Source: Bog-756 sp963699345 (GTDB taxonomy: Bacteria > Actinomycetota > Acidimicrobiia > Acidimicrobiales > RAAP-2). From it: 64,000 nt of DNA. The stretch is taken from assembly GCA_963699345.1 (NCBI GenBank), contig CAVOTL010000007.1, forward strand, positions 434,001 through 498,000. The letters run 5' to 3'. This document shows positions 41,680-49,693 of this stretch, piece after piece (position 1 is the first letter of the stretch; every line of letters starts with the position of its first letter). The position numbers and the translations under genes were made by a program. The notes beneath the pieces are model-generated. The model did no database searches and had not been told where the DNA came from. It saw nothing but the letters and a program-made list of their open reading frames with translations.

Positions 41680-43140
41680 TCAGGACCCGCTGCGCGACAA
41701 CGGCGGGGTCGACGCCAGCCGTTCCCGCAGCCCGGCGCGGTCGAGCTTGCCGAGCACCGACGTCGGGAGCTCGTCGGCGAGCAGCACGAACTCGGGCACC
41801 TTGTAGGTCGCCATGCGGTCGGCACAGTGCCGCGCCAGCTCCTCGGGCGACACGGGCCCGGAGACGACCACCACCGCCCCGACCCGCTCCCCCAGCTCCT
41901 CGTCGGGCACCCCCACCACGCCCACGTCGACGACGAGCGGATGGGTGCGGAGCACCTCTTCCACCTCGACCGGGCCGAACTTCTCTCCTCCCCGGTTGAT
42001 CGTGTCGGAGATGCGGCCGGCCAGGAACAGGTAGCCCTCGTCGTCGCGCCACCCGGTGTCGCCGGTGCGCAGCCACTCGTCGGTGGTGTTCTGCGCGGCC
42101 CGCACCCAGAACTCCCCCGTCCCACCGTCGGGGACGGGCCGCCCGGTCGACGGGTCCACGATGCGCACCTCCACACCGGGCAGCGGTCGACCCACCGAGC
42201 CGAACCGGTCGCCCCGGCGGTGGTCGTCCGGGGTCAGGGAGGCGTAGGCCCCGAGCGTCTCCGTCTGCCCGAACGTGTTGGAGAAGTCCACCCCCGGCAG
42301 GGCGGCGAGCGCCCGACGCACGAGGTCGACCGGTGCGGCGGCAGCCCCGTAGCTCAGCGAGCGCAGCGAGCTCAGATCGGTCGTCGCGAAGTCCGGGTGG
42401 TCGAGGATGCGGCGCAGCATGGTCGGCACCACGAAGGTCTGGGCGACCCGGTGCCGCTCGACCTGGGCCAGCCAGGTGCCGGCGTCGAACCGGGGCAGCA
42501 CCACCAGTCGCTTGCCCTGGTGGAGGGAGACGAGCAGGCCGAGGGTGCCGCCGATGTGGAAGATCGGGGCGGACATCATGTCGACGACCTGCGGTGACCC
42601 GGGGTCGATCGGCCTGCCGTAGTAGGCCAGCCGGTCGCCGAGCACCCGGTGGCTGATCGACACCGGCTTGGGCAGACCGGTCGTCCCACTGGTGAACAGG
42701 ACGAGGGCGGTGTCGTCGGGATCCCCCACCGTGGGCGGAGCCCCGGCGGGGTCGGCGCCGGCGACGGCCCCGGCGCTCAGGACCGGACCGCCGACCGCGG
42801 CGGCGAGCCGATCGAGGTGGTCGTCGCCGGCCACGCCCACCTCCGCCCCCACCAGCTCCACCAGCTGCCCGAGTTCGGCCGAGGTCAGGTAGGCGTTCAT
42901 CTGGGCACTGGCCGCGCCCAGCCGGGCGCACGCCAGGATGGTGGCCACCGCCAGCACCCCGCCCAGGTCGACCAGGGCCACCCGGTCACCGGGGCCGACG
43001 CCGGACGCCGCCAGGGCCGACGCCACCCGCCGGGTCGACTCCTCGAGCTCTTGGTAGGTGCAGGGCACGTCGCCGACCACCAGGGCCACGCGGTCGGGCA
43101 CGGTGTCGACAGGGGGATCGATGGCGTGTCCGGCGTTCAT
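41680..43140 (-). CDS. AMP-dependent acyl-CoA synthetase (ANL superfamily)
   Basis: 486 residues from an ATG with AAGGAG 6 nt upstream. All ANL motifs are present: LVLFTSGTTGLPKPVSISHR (about 167-186), GAAAAPVDLVRRALAALPG, NTFGQTE (about 289-295), GVEVRIVDPSTGRPVP, WLRTGDTGWRDDEGYLFLAGRISDTINRGGEKFGPVEVEEVL (about 365-406) and the C-terminal lysine region PTSVLGKLDRAGLR with the catalytic Lys. It activates a carboxylic acid to its CoA ester, feeding the neighbouring dehydrogenase and hydratases. The N-terminal domain is slightly short compared with long-chain ligases. Confidence 0.9.
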   Translation of the reverse strand: MNAGHAIDPPVDTVPDRVALVVGDVPCTYQELEESTRRVASALAASGVGPGDRVALVDLGGVLAVATILACARLGAASAQMNAYLTSAELGQLVELVGAEVGVAGDDHLDRLAAAVGGPVLSAGAVAGADPAGAPPTVGDPDDTALVLFTSGTTGLPKPVSISHRVLGDRLAYYGRPIDPGSPQVVDMMSAPIFHIGGTLGLLVSLHQGKRLVVLPRFDAGTWLAQVERHRVAQTFVVPTMLRRILDHPDFATTDLSSLRSLSYGAAAAPVDLVRRALAALPGVDFSNTFGQTETLGAYASLTPDDHRRGDRFGSVGRPLPGVEVRIVDPSTGRPVPDGGTGEFWVRAAQNTTDEWLRTGDTGWRDDEGYLFLAGRISDTINRGGEKFGPVEVEEVLRTHPLVVDVGVVGVPDEELGERVGAVVVVSGPVSPEELARHCADRMATYKVPEFVLLADELPTSVLGKLDRAGLRERLASTPPLSRSGS

Positions 43141-43276
43141 CGCAGTGCTCCTTGCCGTGGCTCGGGCCGCCGGTCCGGGGTGGGTCCCGGGGCGTCCGGC
43201 GGGCCGATCGTAGGCCTCCCGGGCGGGTGACGCCGGACCGGCCGGGGGACGGGGCGGGCCCGGGGCCGGCCTCCGC

Positions 43277-44236
43277 TCAGTCGTGGTCGACCAGGCCGAG
43301 CATGCCCTGTTGGACCTGGTCGTCCACCGCCTGGGCCAGTCGCTTGGACCGCGACCGGACCGACAGCAGCTGGTCGTAGCTGTCGTCGCTCCCCTTCATG
43401 CCGGCGATCAGCGGGGACTGGGCGATGTACACCGCCCCGGCGAACATCAACAGCAGCGACACCGCCTCCAGGGGGCCGTACGCCCCGCCGTTGCGCAGGT
43501 CGTCCCCGAAGATGCCGATCCCGATGGCCAGGCTGACGAGGGGGTCCACCAGCACGAGGGAGGTCTGGGAGGCGGCGATGGGTCCGGCGTGGAACGCGTT
43601 CTGCGCCAGGAACACCGACACGAGCCCGCACACCGCCAGGGCGTACGTCTCCCAGTGGACGAACATCTGGGCCCAGTCGGAGGCGACGATGTCACCGACC
43701 GACTTGATCAGGGCCGCGGTGAACGCGAAGCCCACCGCGCCCGCCGCGCCGAACATGGCCGCCCGCCACCACCGTGGCCCGCGCAGGGCGGCGAGCACGA
43801 AGATCACCACCGCCGCGGCGCACACCGCACCGGTGATGATCCACCCGGTGGCCGTCGGGACCTGGCCGCCGCTCTGCGGGTCGGCGAAGACGAGGAACCC
43901 GGCCAGACCGCCGGCGGCCACGATGCAGGCCACCCACTCCCGCCAGCCGATCCGGAACCGGAACCACGTGGCCAGCACGATGACCAGGAGCAGGAGCTCG
44001 GTGGTGAGGATGGGCTGGACCTGGCTCAGATCGCCCAGGTGGAGGGCGAACGCCTGGAGCAGGAAGGACGCCACCATGCAGGCGAAGCCGAGCAGCCACA
44101 CCCCCCGTTTGATGGCGTGGGTCATGAGGCTGAGCTTCATGGTGGAATCGGCCGGAGCATCCTCCACGCCCATGCGCTGGAGGATGCTGGTCATGGCGTT
44201 GGCGAACGCCGCGGTCAGGGCGAGGACGTAGACCAT
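43277..44236 (-). CDS. DMT-superfamily permease
   Basis: 319 residues with nine to ten hydrophobic helices. It begins MVYVLALTAAFANAMTSILQRMG, where the Gln/Arg after helix 1 marks a DMT subgroup common in actinobacteria. SLMTHAIKRGVWLLGFACMVASFLLQAFAL, LSQVQPILTTELLLLVIVL and AAFGAAGAVGFAFTAALIK-type repeats show the two EamA-like halves. The last 35 residues are polar and cytoplasmic. The cargo is unknown. It ends 137 bases before the ligase gene start and may be transcribed with it. Confidence 0.85.
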   Translation of the reverse strand: MVYVLALTAAFANAMTSILQRMGVEDAPADSTMKLSLMTHAIKRGVWLLGFACMVASFLLQAFALHLGDLSQVQPILTTELLLLVIVLATWFRFRIGWREWVACIVAAGGLAGFLVFADPQSGGQVPTATGWIITGAVCAAAVVIFVLAALRGPRWWRAAMFGAAGAVGFAFTAALIKSVGDIVASDWAQMFVHWETYALAVCGLVSVFLAQNAFHAGPIAASQTSLVLVDPLVSLAIGIGIFGDDLRNGGAYGPLEAVSLLLMFAGAVYIAQSPLIAGMKGSDDSYDQLLSVRSRSKRLAQAVDDQVQQGMLGLVDHD

Positions 44237-44411
44237 GGTGGATGGGAGACACAGTCTCCGTAGATGCCGTCGGCGACCGTCCCGCCCCGGTGTGGTCGCA
44301 CCCTTCCTTCGTGCTCCGGCACTGCTGAAGCCCTCCCGTGCTCGGCCCCCGGATCCCGCCAGATCCCCGTGCCCGTTCTGTCCGGCCCAGTTTACGCGGT
44401 GGCCCCCGAAA

Positions 44412-45263
44412 TCATTCGGTCCCGCTCCCGGGCAGGAAGTCGGCGGCGAACGCCCGCAGGCTCTCGATGGCGTCCGACGTCCTCCGCCACGGGGTGACGA
44501 ACACCCGGTCCACCCCGGCCTCGGCGTACCGCTCGACGTCGGACGGGCCGGTGATCGTGCCCCCGAGGGTCACCTCGGTCCGTCCGTCCCGGCCGGCCCG
44601 CTCGCGCAGCTCGGCCAGCTGGGCGACCGCGGGTGGGATCTCCTCCAGCGGGTGGTTCATGGGCACCCATCCGTCGCCCACCGTGGCCGCCCTCCGGAGC
44701 GCGGCGGCCCCGTCCCCCCCGATGTGCAACCGGGGACCGGGCCGCTGGACCGGCTTGGGCTCGAACATCACCGCGTCGAAGTCGAAGAACCGGCCGTGGT
44801 GCTCGACGACGGGTTCCGACCACAGGCGGCGGCACACGTCGATCGCCTCGTCGACCCGGGCACCGCGGCTGTCGAAGTCCAGGCCGACGGCGTCCCACTC
44901 GGCCCGCAGCCAGCTGGCGCCGATACCGAAGTCGAGACGACCGCCCGAGACCACGTCGAGGGTGGCTGCGGCCCGGGCGGTGACGAAGGGGTGGCGGAGG
45001 CCGATGTTGTAGACCTGGGTCCCGAAGCGGATCCGCTCGGTCGTGGCGGCCAGGAACGCCAGGTAGAGGAGGGCGTCGAAGACCGGCAGCTCGGGCGGGA
45101 TCGGCGGGTGGTCCTGGCCGGCGTGGGGACTTCCCCCCATGTCGACCGGCAGCACCAGGTGCTCGGGGATCCACACCGAGTCGAAGCCCAGCCGGTCCGC
45201 CTCCTCGGTCACGTCCTTCCACGCCGTCGGATTGAGCCGGCCGAGTGAGATGGCGTACTTCAC
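44412..45263 (-). CDS. LLM-class F420-dependent oxidoreductase
   Basis: 283 residues, a (beta/alpha)8 luciferase-like monooxygenase. Typical blocks: EEADRLGFDSVWIPEHLVLP (about 20-39), FDALLYLAFLAATTERIRFGTQVYNIGLRHPFVTARAAATLDVVSGGRLDFGIGASWLRAEW (about 63-125), EPKPVQRPGPRLHIGGDG and RAATVGDGWVPMNHP. This subgroup (TIGR03619-like, with the GGxxRLxxGxGxSW region) uses F420 in actinobacteria. The GTG start follows GGGGAGG by about 12 nt. Substrate unknown. Confidence 0.88.
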   Translation of the reverse strand: MKYAISLGRLNPTAWKDVTEEADRLGFDSVWIPEHLVLPVDMGGSPHAGQDHPPIPPELPVFDALLYLAFLAATTERIRFGTQVYNIGLRHPFVTARAAATLDVVSGGRLDFGIGASWLRAEWDAVGLDFDSRGARVDEAIDVCRRLWSEPVVEHHGRFFDFDAVMFEPKPVQRPGPRLHIGGDGAAALRRAATVGDGWVPMNHPLEEIPPAVAQLAELRERAGRDGRTEVTLGGTITGPSDVERYAEAGVDRVFVTPWRRTSDAIESLRAFAADFLPGSGTE

Positions 45264-45376
45264 GGTGGTGCTGCCTCCCCGGTCGGCGGGACGACGTCGC
45301 CGGGTGGGGGTCCGGGCCGACCGGGGCTCAACTTAGCGGGGGCGGCGGCCGACCGGTCGGACCGGTCGGCCGTCGT

Positions 45377-46255
45377 TCACAGCCGCTCCTCCACCGGCCG
45401 CGAGACCTCGCCCGGTGCGTCGCCGAAGGGGCGGATCATCCCCTCTTGGACGAACGAGGCGAGGAGCACCCCCTGCTCACTGAAGACCTGGCCCCGGACG
45501 TGGGACATGCCGCCGCCCACCTGCGTACTGCGGTGGTGGTAGAGCAGCCAGCCGTCCCAGGTCACGGGATCGTGGAACACGACGGAGATGGACAGCACGG
45601 CGGTCGACAGGGTGTGGTGGGCCTGGGCGGTGCCGACCCCGGGATGGGCCCGCATGGTGGCCGAGATGGACAGGTGCCCGGTGAAGTGGGCGACCAGCGC
45701 CCGGGCCAGGTCGGGGCGGACGGGGACCGGGTCGTAGTGGACCCAGGCGGCGAGTTCCGGCGGTCCCACCTCGTCCGGGTCGTTGGGGTCGGCCACGCCC
45801 ACCAGCCGCAGGGTGCGGCCGTCCATGGGCATGTCCACCGGGGTGGCGTCGCCGGGCCCGCCCACCTCCGGCATCGGATCGGCGTGGCGGATCACGTCTC
45901 CTTCCACGGTGTCGGCCAGGATGCTGACCGTCGCGCACCGACGGTCGGCCTGGCCCACGGTGACCACCGCGGCGGCGACCGTGCGACCCTCGTGGGTCAC
46001 GTCGACGTCGAACCACAGGGGCCGTTCGTCGTCGACGGCCCGGCTGAACACGGCGTGGGCCGAGCGCACGCGGTGGCGGGGCAGGGCCTTGGAGGCGGCC
46101 ACCACGGCCTGGGCCAGGTACTGGCTCCCGTCGACCACCCGGCGGACCCCACCGTCACTCCCTCCGGTCCAGCGACCGGACCCGTCCTCCGTCACGTCGA
46201 AGATCTCGAGCATCCCGACCACGCTGGACCCGGCGACGGCGGGCGGTGGGCTCAC
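45377..46255 (-). CDS. tesB: Acyl-CoA thioesterase II
   Basis: 292 residues, two tandem hot-dog domains as in TesB. The first shows VVDGSQYLAQAVVAASKALPRHRVRSAHAVFSRAVD (about 41-76), the usual ALxAA and HSxHxxFxxPG-like strand. The second has FTGHLSISATMRAHPG, AVLSISVVFHDPVTWDGWLLYHHRSTQVGGGMSHVRGQVFSEQGVLLASFVQEGMIR (about 220-280), matching the TesB active-site region (the HxS-x-GGR equivalent is QVGGGMSHVRG). It releases fatty acids from CoA. Its GTG overlaps the DUF427 stop, so the two are co-translated. Confidence 0.87.
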   Translation of the reverse strand: MSPPPAVAGSSVVGMLEIFDVTEDGSGRWTGGSDGGVRRVVDGSQYLAQAVVAASKALPRHRVRSAHAVFSRAVDDERPLWFDVDVTHEGRTVAAAVVTVGQADRRCATVSILADTVEGDVIRHADPMPEVGGPGDATPVDMPMDGRTLRLVGVADPNDPDEVGPPELAAWVHYDPVPVRPDLARALVAHFTGHLSISATMRAHPGVGTAQAHHTLSTAVLSISVVFHDPVTWDGWLLYHHRSTQVGGGMSHVRGQVFSEQGVLLASFVQEGMIRPFGDAPGEVSRPVEERL

Positions 46256-46647
46256 CGACCCGACACCGCCGGGTCCGCCGTCCCGAGGCGGACCTCGACC
46301 ACGTCCTGGAAGAAGGCGATGTAGCCGGCGAGACGCGCCACCTCGGGATAGGGGGTGCGGTAGGTCCAGGCGAGCACCTCCGGTCCGTCACCGGTGCCCG
46401 CGAGCCGGAGATACGAGGCGGTCCCCTTGTACGGGCAGCGGCTGGTGCGGTCGTCGTCCACGAAGCGGTCGAGCTGCACGTGGTCCGGTGGGAAGTAGAC
46501 GACCAGACCGTGGTCCTGTTCGTCGACCACCAGGGTGGCGGTGCTGTCGGCCAGCACCGTCCCGTCGACGGTCGCCGTGACCCGGTTGCGGCGGGCCAGG
46601 ATGTCGACCCGGTAGTCGGGCCGCTCGTGGTACCCCGATTGCTCCAT
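46252..46647 (-). CDS. DUF427 domain protein
   Basis: 131 residues from an ATG with GGAAGGAG 6 nt upstream. The DUF427 (PF04248) core is clear: NRVTATVDGTVLADSTATLVVDEQDHGLVVYFPPDHVQLDRF (about 21-62), then CPYKGTASYLRL (about 72-83), and AWTYRTPYPEVARLAGYIAFFQD (about 94-116). The CPYKGxxxY and WxYxxPxPExxxIxxyvaFy features are invariant in the family. Its function is unknown; a role in small-ligand chemistry is often guessed. It leads the thioesterase gene. Confidence 0.9.
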   Translation of the reverse strand: MEQSGYHERPDYRVDILARRNRVTATVDGTVLADSTATLVVDEQDHGLVVYFPPDHVQLDRFVDDDRTSRCPYKGTASYLRLAGTGDGPEVLAWTYRTPYPEVARLAGYIAFFQDVVEVRLGTADPAVSGR

Positions 46648-46749
46648 GGCGGCTCCTTCCGGTCGCGGGTCCGACGGCGACGATCATCGTAGTGTTCAGG
46701 CCGGGACCGACCGGGGCCCACCCGGTGCCCGCCAGAGGGAGGACAGCCC

Positions 46750-47052
46750 ATGATCATCGTGCTCGGGACCTACCAGGTCGACGCCGGCGAGCGCGACCGG
46801 TTCCTCGCCGCCAAGGCGCCCCAGGTGGCGTCCACGCGCACGGAACGGGGGTGCGTCGACTACGCCTTCTCCGCCGACGCGGGGGATCCCACCCACGTGC
46901 GACTGGTCGAGCGCTGGGAGTCGATGGACGACCTCGAGGCCCACGTGGCCGGCCTGCGGGCCGCCCCCGCCGGGGACGGGCCGGTCGTGGCCTCCACGAT
47001 GGTGGAGGTCCAGGTGTTCGAAGCCCACCCGGTGCGGCCCCCGTGGGCGTGA
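46750..47052 (+). CDS. Antibiotic biosynthesis monooxygenase (ABM) family protein
   Basis: 100 residues from an ATG with GAGGACAG upstream. It is a single ferredoxin-like ABM domain: MIIVLGTYQVDAGERDRFLAAKAPQVASTRTERGCVDYAFSADAGDPTHVRLVERWESMDDLEAHV, including the RxExGCxxYxFxxD and ERWES motifs. Such proteins are small cofactor-free monooxygenases or quinone-handling proteins like YgiN. A TAGTGT (46690-46695) upstream may be its -10, overlapping the divergent DUF427 promoter. Confidence 0.88.
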   Translation: MIIVLGTYQVDAGERDRFLAAKAPQVASTRTERGCVDYAFSADAGDPTHVRLVERWESMDDLEAHVAGLRAAPAGDGPVVASTMVEVQVFEAHPVRPPWA

Positions 47053-47082
47053 GGACGGCCCGCTCGGTGGCCGACGGGTGGC

Positions 47083-48075
47083 CTACCGGGGCCCGTCGCC
47101 GGGGACGTGCAATGCCGGCACGACCTCGGTCATGAACCGCCGCAGCGTCTCGTCGGCCGGGTAGTCGCGCAACCACAGCACGAGGCCCAGGCACCCGGCG
47201 TCCACGAACGCCTGCGCCTTCTCGGTCACCTGCTCCACCGTGCCGACCAGGTTGTCGGCCAGGTACTCCTCGGGGGTGCCGTGGCCCCAGAGGTCGCCAC
47301 CGTCCACGGACCCGCACCAGGCGCGGGCCTCGGCGTCGGTGTCGAAGATGCGGCAGTCCGGACCGTGGGTCCGGGTGATGTCGTCGAAGCGGCGCCCGAC
47401 CTCCTCGCAGTAGCGCTCCAGCAGCCGGGACTTGCGCACGAAGGCGTCGAGGCCGACCTGCCAGTTGGTGAGGTCGGCCCGGCGGGCGGCGATGCGCAGG
47501 TTGACCTGTTCGCCCCCTCCGCCCACCAGCAGGGGCGGCAGCGTCTGGACGGGTTTGGGATCGCAGTAGGCGCCGTCGAAGTGCAGGTGGTCCCCGGTGA
47601 AGGTGACCGTCTCCTCGGTCCACAGGCGCCGCACCACCTCGAGGGTCTCGTCGAGGACGGCCAACCGCTGACGGTCGGAGAGGTACTCGTAGCCGTAGGA
47701 GTGGTACTCCTCGTGGAACCACCCGGCGCCGAGCCCGAGGATCAGCCGACCGCCCGAGTAGACGTCGACACACGCCGCCTCCTTGGCCAGCAGACCGGCG
47801 TTGCGGTACGTCGCGCAGGTGACCAGTTGACCCAACCGCACCCTCGAGGTCCGCTGGGACAGCGCGGCCAGCATGGTGAACGCCTCGAACACGTGGGTCG
47901 GGCGACGCCGCGGCACCGTCTCCACGTGGTCGTACACCCACAGGTGGTCGTACCCGAGTGCCTCGGCCGAACGGGCCAGCTCCACCGAGCGCTCCCAGGC
48001 GTCCGGGCCCGACCAACCCTCGTACTCGAGCTTCCACCCCTGGGGCACGAAGACGCCGATCTCGAGCGCGCTCAC
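47083..48075 (-). CDS. LLM-class F420-dependent oxidoreductase (TIGR03560-like)
   Basis: 330 residues from a GTG at 48075 that overlaps the VOC gene stop (GTGA); longer upstream frame is shadow. The luciferase-like fold shows EIGVFVPQGWKLEYEGW, ARSAEALGYDHLWVYDHVETVP, FTMLAALSQRTSRVRLGQLVTCATYRNAGLLAKEAACVDVYSGGRLILGLGAGWFHEEYHSYGYEY (about 70-135), PPLLVGGGGEQVNLRIAARRADLTNW. The H-E-E-Y-x-x-Y-G-Y signature belongs to an F420-binding subgroup. Last gene of an ADH-VOC-LLM operon, so it probably acts in the same pathway. Confidence 0.88.
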   Translation of the reverse strand: MSALEIGVFVPQGWKLEYEGWSGPDAWERSVELARSAEALGYDHLWVYDHVETVPRRRPTHVFEAFTMLAALSQRTSRVRLGQLVTCATYRNAGLLAKEAACVDVYSGGRLILGLGAGWFHEEYHSYGYEYLSDRQRLAVLDETLEVVRRLWTEETVTFTGDHLHFDGAYCDPKPVQTLPPLLVGGGGEQVNLRIAARRADLTNWQVGLDAFVRKSRLLERYCEEVGRRFDDITRTHGPDCRIFDTDAEARAWCGSVDGGDLWGHGTPEEYLADNLVGTVEQVTEKAQAFVDAGCLGLVLWLRDYPADETLRRFMTEVVPALHVPGDGPR

Positions 48076-48518
48076 GGGGTGAATTCCCACCACTGGACCT
48101 CGGCCATCATCGGCAGCAGGAACCCGACGTAGACGGAGTGGATCTTGACCATCCCCTGGTCGTCCACCGACAGGTCCACGAGGTCGACCCGGTCGTCGCG
48201 GGCCGCCACGGCGGCCGCCCGGTCCCGCACGCCCACGAGCTCCTCCCGGGACCCGACCGCGAAGCCGAAGTGGTCCAGCCGCGGGCAGCGCATCGGGTCG
48301 TCGTCGGCGATCAGGAACAGGAACTGGTCCCAGTGCACACACGAGAGCACGAGGCGCCGGCGGTCGATGGTCATCACGTCCAGCTCCTCGAAGCCGAAGA
48401 CCTCCCCCCAGAACGCGCAGAGCTCGGCCCGGTGGTCGGCGTCGAGCAGGTCGGCGTCCAGGCTCATGGCCACGTGGTTGAAGCGCGGGTTGCCGGACGG
48501 GTAGAAGGGGTGGGGCAT
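48072..48518 (-). CDS. VOC superfamily protein
   Basis: 148 residues from an ATG overlapping the dehydrogenase stop. It contains FNHVAMSLDADLLDADHRAELCAFWGEVFGFEELDVMTIDRRRLVLSCVHWDQFLFLIADDDPMRCPRLDHFGFAVGSREEL (about 13-95): the first metal-ligand His, the AFWGEVFGFEE beta-hairpin and the LDHFGFAV second repeat of a glyoxalase fold. Family members are dioxygenases, isomerases or lyases; a metal-dependent step in the pathway of its neighbours is likely. Confidence 0.82.
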   Translation of the reverse strand: MPHPFYPSGNPRFNHVAMSLDADLLDADHRAELCAFWGEVFGFEELDVMTIDRRRLVLSCVHWDQFLFLIADDDPMRCPRLDHFGFAVGSREELVGVRDRAAAVAARDDRVDLVDLSVDDQGMVKIHSVYVGFLLPMMAEVQWWEFTP

Positions 48519-49558
48519 CAGCCGGAACCTCCCGAGACCCGGGGCACCACCATCACCTTGCCGGCGAACCGTCCCTCCGCCAGGCCGGCGAGCGCCTCGG
48601 ACAGTCCGTCGAGCGGCACGTCGTCCGCCTCGATCAACAGGTCGGTGGGGAAGTCGTCGTCGGCCAGCAGTTCCAGCGCCCGGTCGAAGCCGTCGAGGTC
48701 GTACACGAACGACCCCACCACCGACAGCTCGTTGAGGATGAACCGGTTGGGGTCGAAGGACGGCTGCTCCACCCCTGCGCCCACCAGGGCCAGGGTGCCC
48801 CCGCGTCGCAGCTGGTGGAACCCGGCCTCCATGGCGGAGCGTCGGCCGGAACACTCGAGCACCACGTCCACGGCCCGTCCGGACATCCGCTCGGGCTCCC
48901 ACGCCGGGAACGTCTCCAGGTCGTCGGGATGGAGCACCTCGGTGGCGCCCAGCCGACGGGCCAGCTCCCGACGTCGCTCCCCCGGCTCGACGGCGACGAC
49001 CGGTCCGGTGCCGCGGGCGACCAGCGCGGCGATGGACAGCGCCCCGATGGGCCCGGCGCCGATGACCATCACCGAGTCGTCCGCCACGACCCCGGCCCGG
49101 GTGATGCCGTGCAGCGCCACCGCCAGGGGCTCGGCCAGGGCCGCCTGGCGGGCGGTCAGCCCGCGGGGCAGGGCCACCAGCGAGGCGGCCCGCACCAGCA
49201 CGAACCGGGCGAAGGCGCCGTCGGAGTCGTCGACGATCGAGCCCTGGTGCTCGCACTGGGACGGCTTGCCCTCTCGGCAGCGCCGGCAGCGCCCGCACCG
49301 CGGTGAGGGCCCCCCGACCACCGGGTCACCCGGCGCCCACCCGTCGACCCCAGCACCCACCGCGAACACGGATCCGGTGTACTCGTGGCCGGCGATCAAG
49401 CCCGGTCTGCCCGCCCATCCCTCGAACAGGAGGTGGATGTCCGAGCCGCAGATGCCGCAGTGGTCGACCTCGACCAGCACCTCACCGGGGCCGGGGCTCG
49501 GCACCGGCCGCTCCTCGACCTCCACCACTCCCGGCCGTCGGTAGACCGCGGCCGGCAT
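48518..49558 (-). CDS. Zinc-dependent alcohol dehydrogenase (MDR superfamily)
   Basis: 346 residues. Catalytic zinc site: CGICGSDIH (about 37-45) and GHEYTG (about 59-64). Structural zinc cysteines: CGRCRRCREGKPSQC (about 88-102). NAD-binding loop: VIGAGPIGALSIAAL (about 162-176), with VAVEPGERRRELARRLGATEVL after it, where the Glu selects NAD. This is the threonine/sorbitol-dehydrogenase-like branch. First gene of the ADH-VOC-LLM operon, read away from nagB across a shared control region with a perfect inverted repeat. Confidence 0.9.
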   Translation of the reverse strand: MPAAVYRRPGVVEVEERPVPSPGPGEVLVEVDHCGICGSDIHLLFEGWAGRPGLIAGHEYTGSVFAVGAGVDGWAPGDPVVGGPSPRCGRCRRCREGKPSQCEHQGSIVDDSDGAFARFVLVRAASLVALPRGLTARQAALAEPLAVALHGITRAGVVADDSVMVIGAGPIGALSIAALVARGTGPVVAVEPGERRRELARRLGATEVLHPDDLETFPAWEPERMSGRAVDVVLECSGRRSAMEAGFHQLRRGGTLALVGAGVEQPSFDPNRFILNELSVVGSFVYDLDGFDRALELLADDDFPTDLLIEADDVPLDGLSEALAGLAEGRFAGKVMVVPRVSGGSG

Positions 49559-49617
49559 CGTCTCGGGTACTCCGGACAGGACGCCACCTCTCCCCCTACG
49601 GGCCCGGACCTCGGTGC

Positions 49618-49651
49618 AGTTGCGCCGGCCGGGCTCTCTACCGGCGCAACT
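49618..49651. promoter_or_regulatory. Perfect 11-bp inverted repeat, likely operator
   Basis: AGTTGCGCCGG (49618-49628) and CCGGCGCAACT (49641-49651) are exact reverse complements separated by 12 bases. They lie in the 135-base gap between the divergent ADH operon and nagB. The right arm overlaps a minus-strand -10 (TATAGT, 49654-49649). No other copy was found near genes in the window. Confidence 0.6.
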
Positions 49652-49654
49652 ATA
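49649..49654 (-). promoter_or_regulatory. -10 element TATAGT for the ADH operon
   Basis: TATAGT on the minus strand, about 90 bases before the ADH ATG, overlapping the right arm of the inverted repeat. A bound repressor would block it. Confidence 0.45.
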
Positions 49655-49681
49655 GGAGGGGCCCCCGGCGGCCGCATCCCC

Positions 49682-49687
49682 TACAGT
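49682..49687 (+). promoter_or_regulatory. -10 element TACAGT, leaderless start of nagB
   Basis: TACAGT, CCTCCC, then ATG at 49694. No Shine-Dalgarno precedes the ATG. Confidence 0.55.
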
Positions 49688-49693
49688 CCTCCC

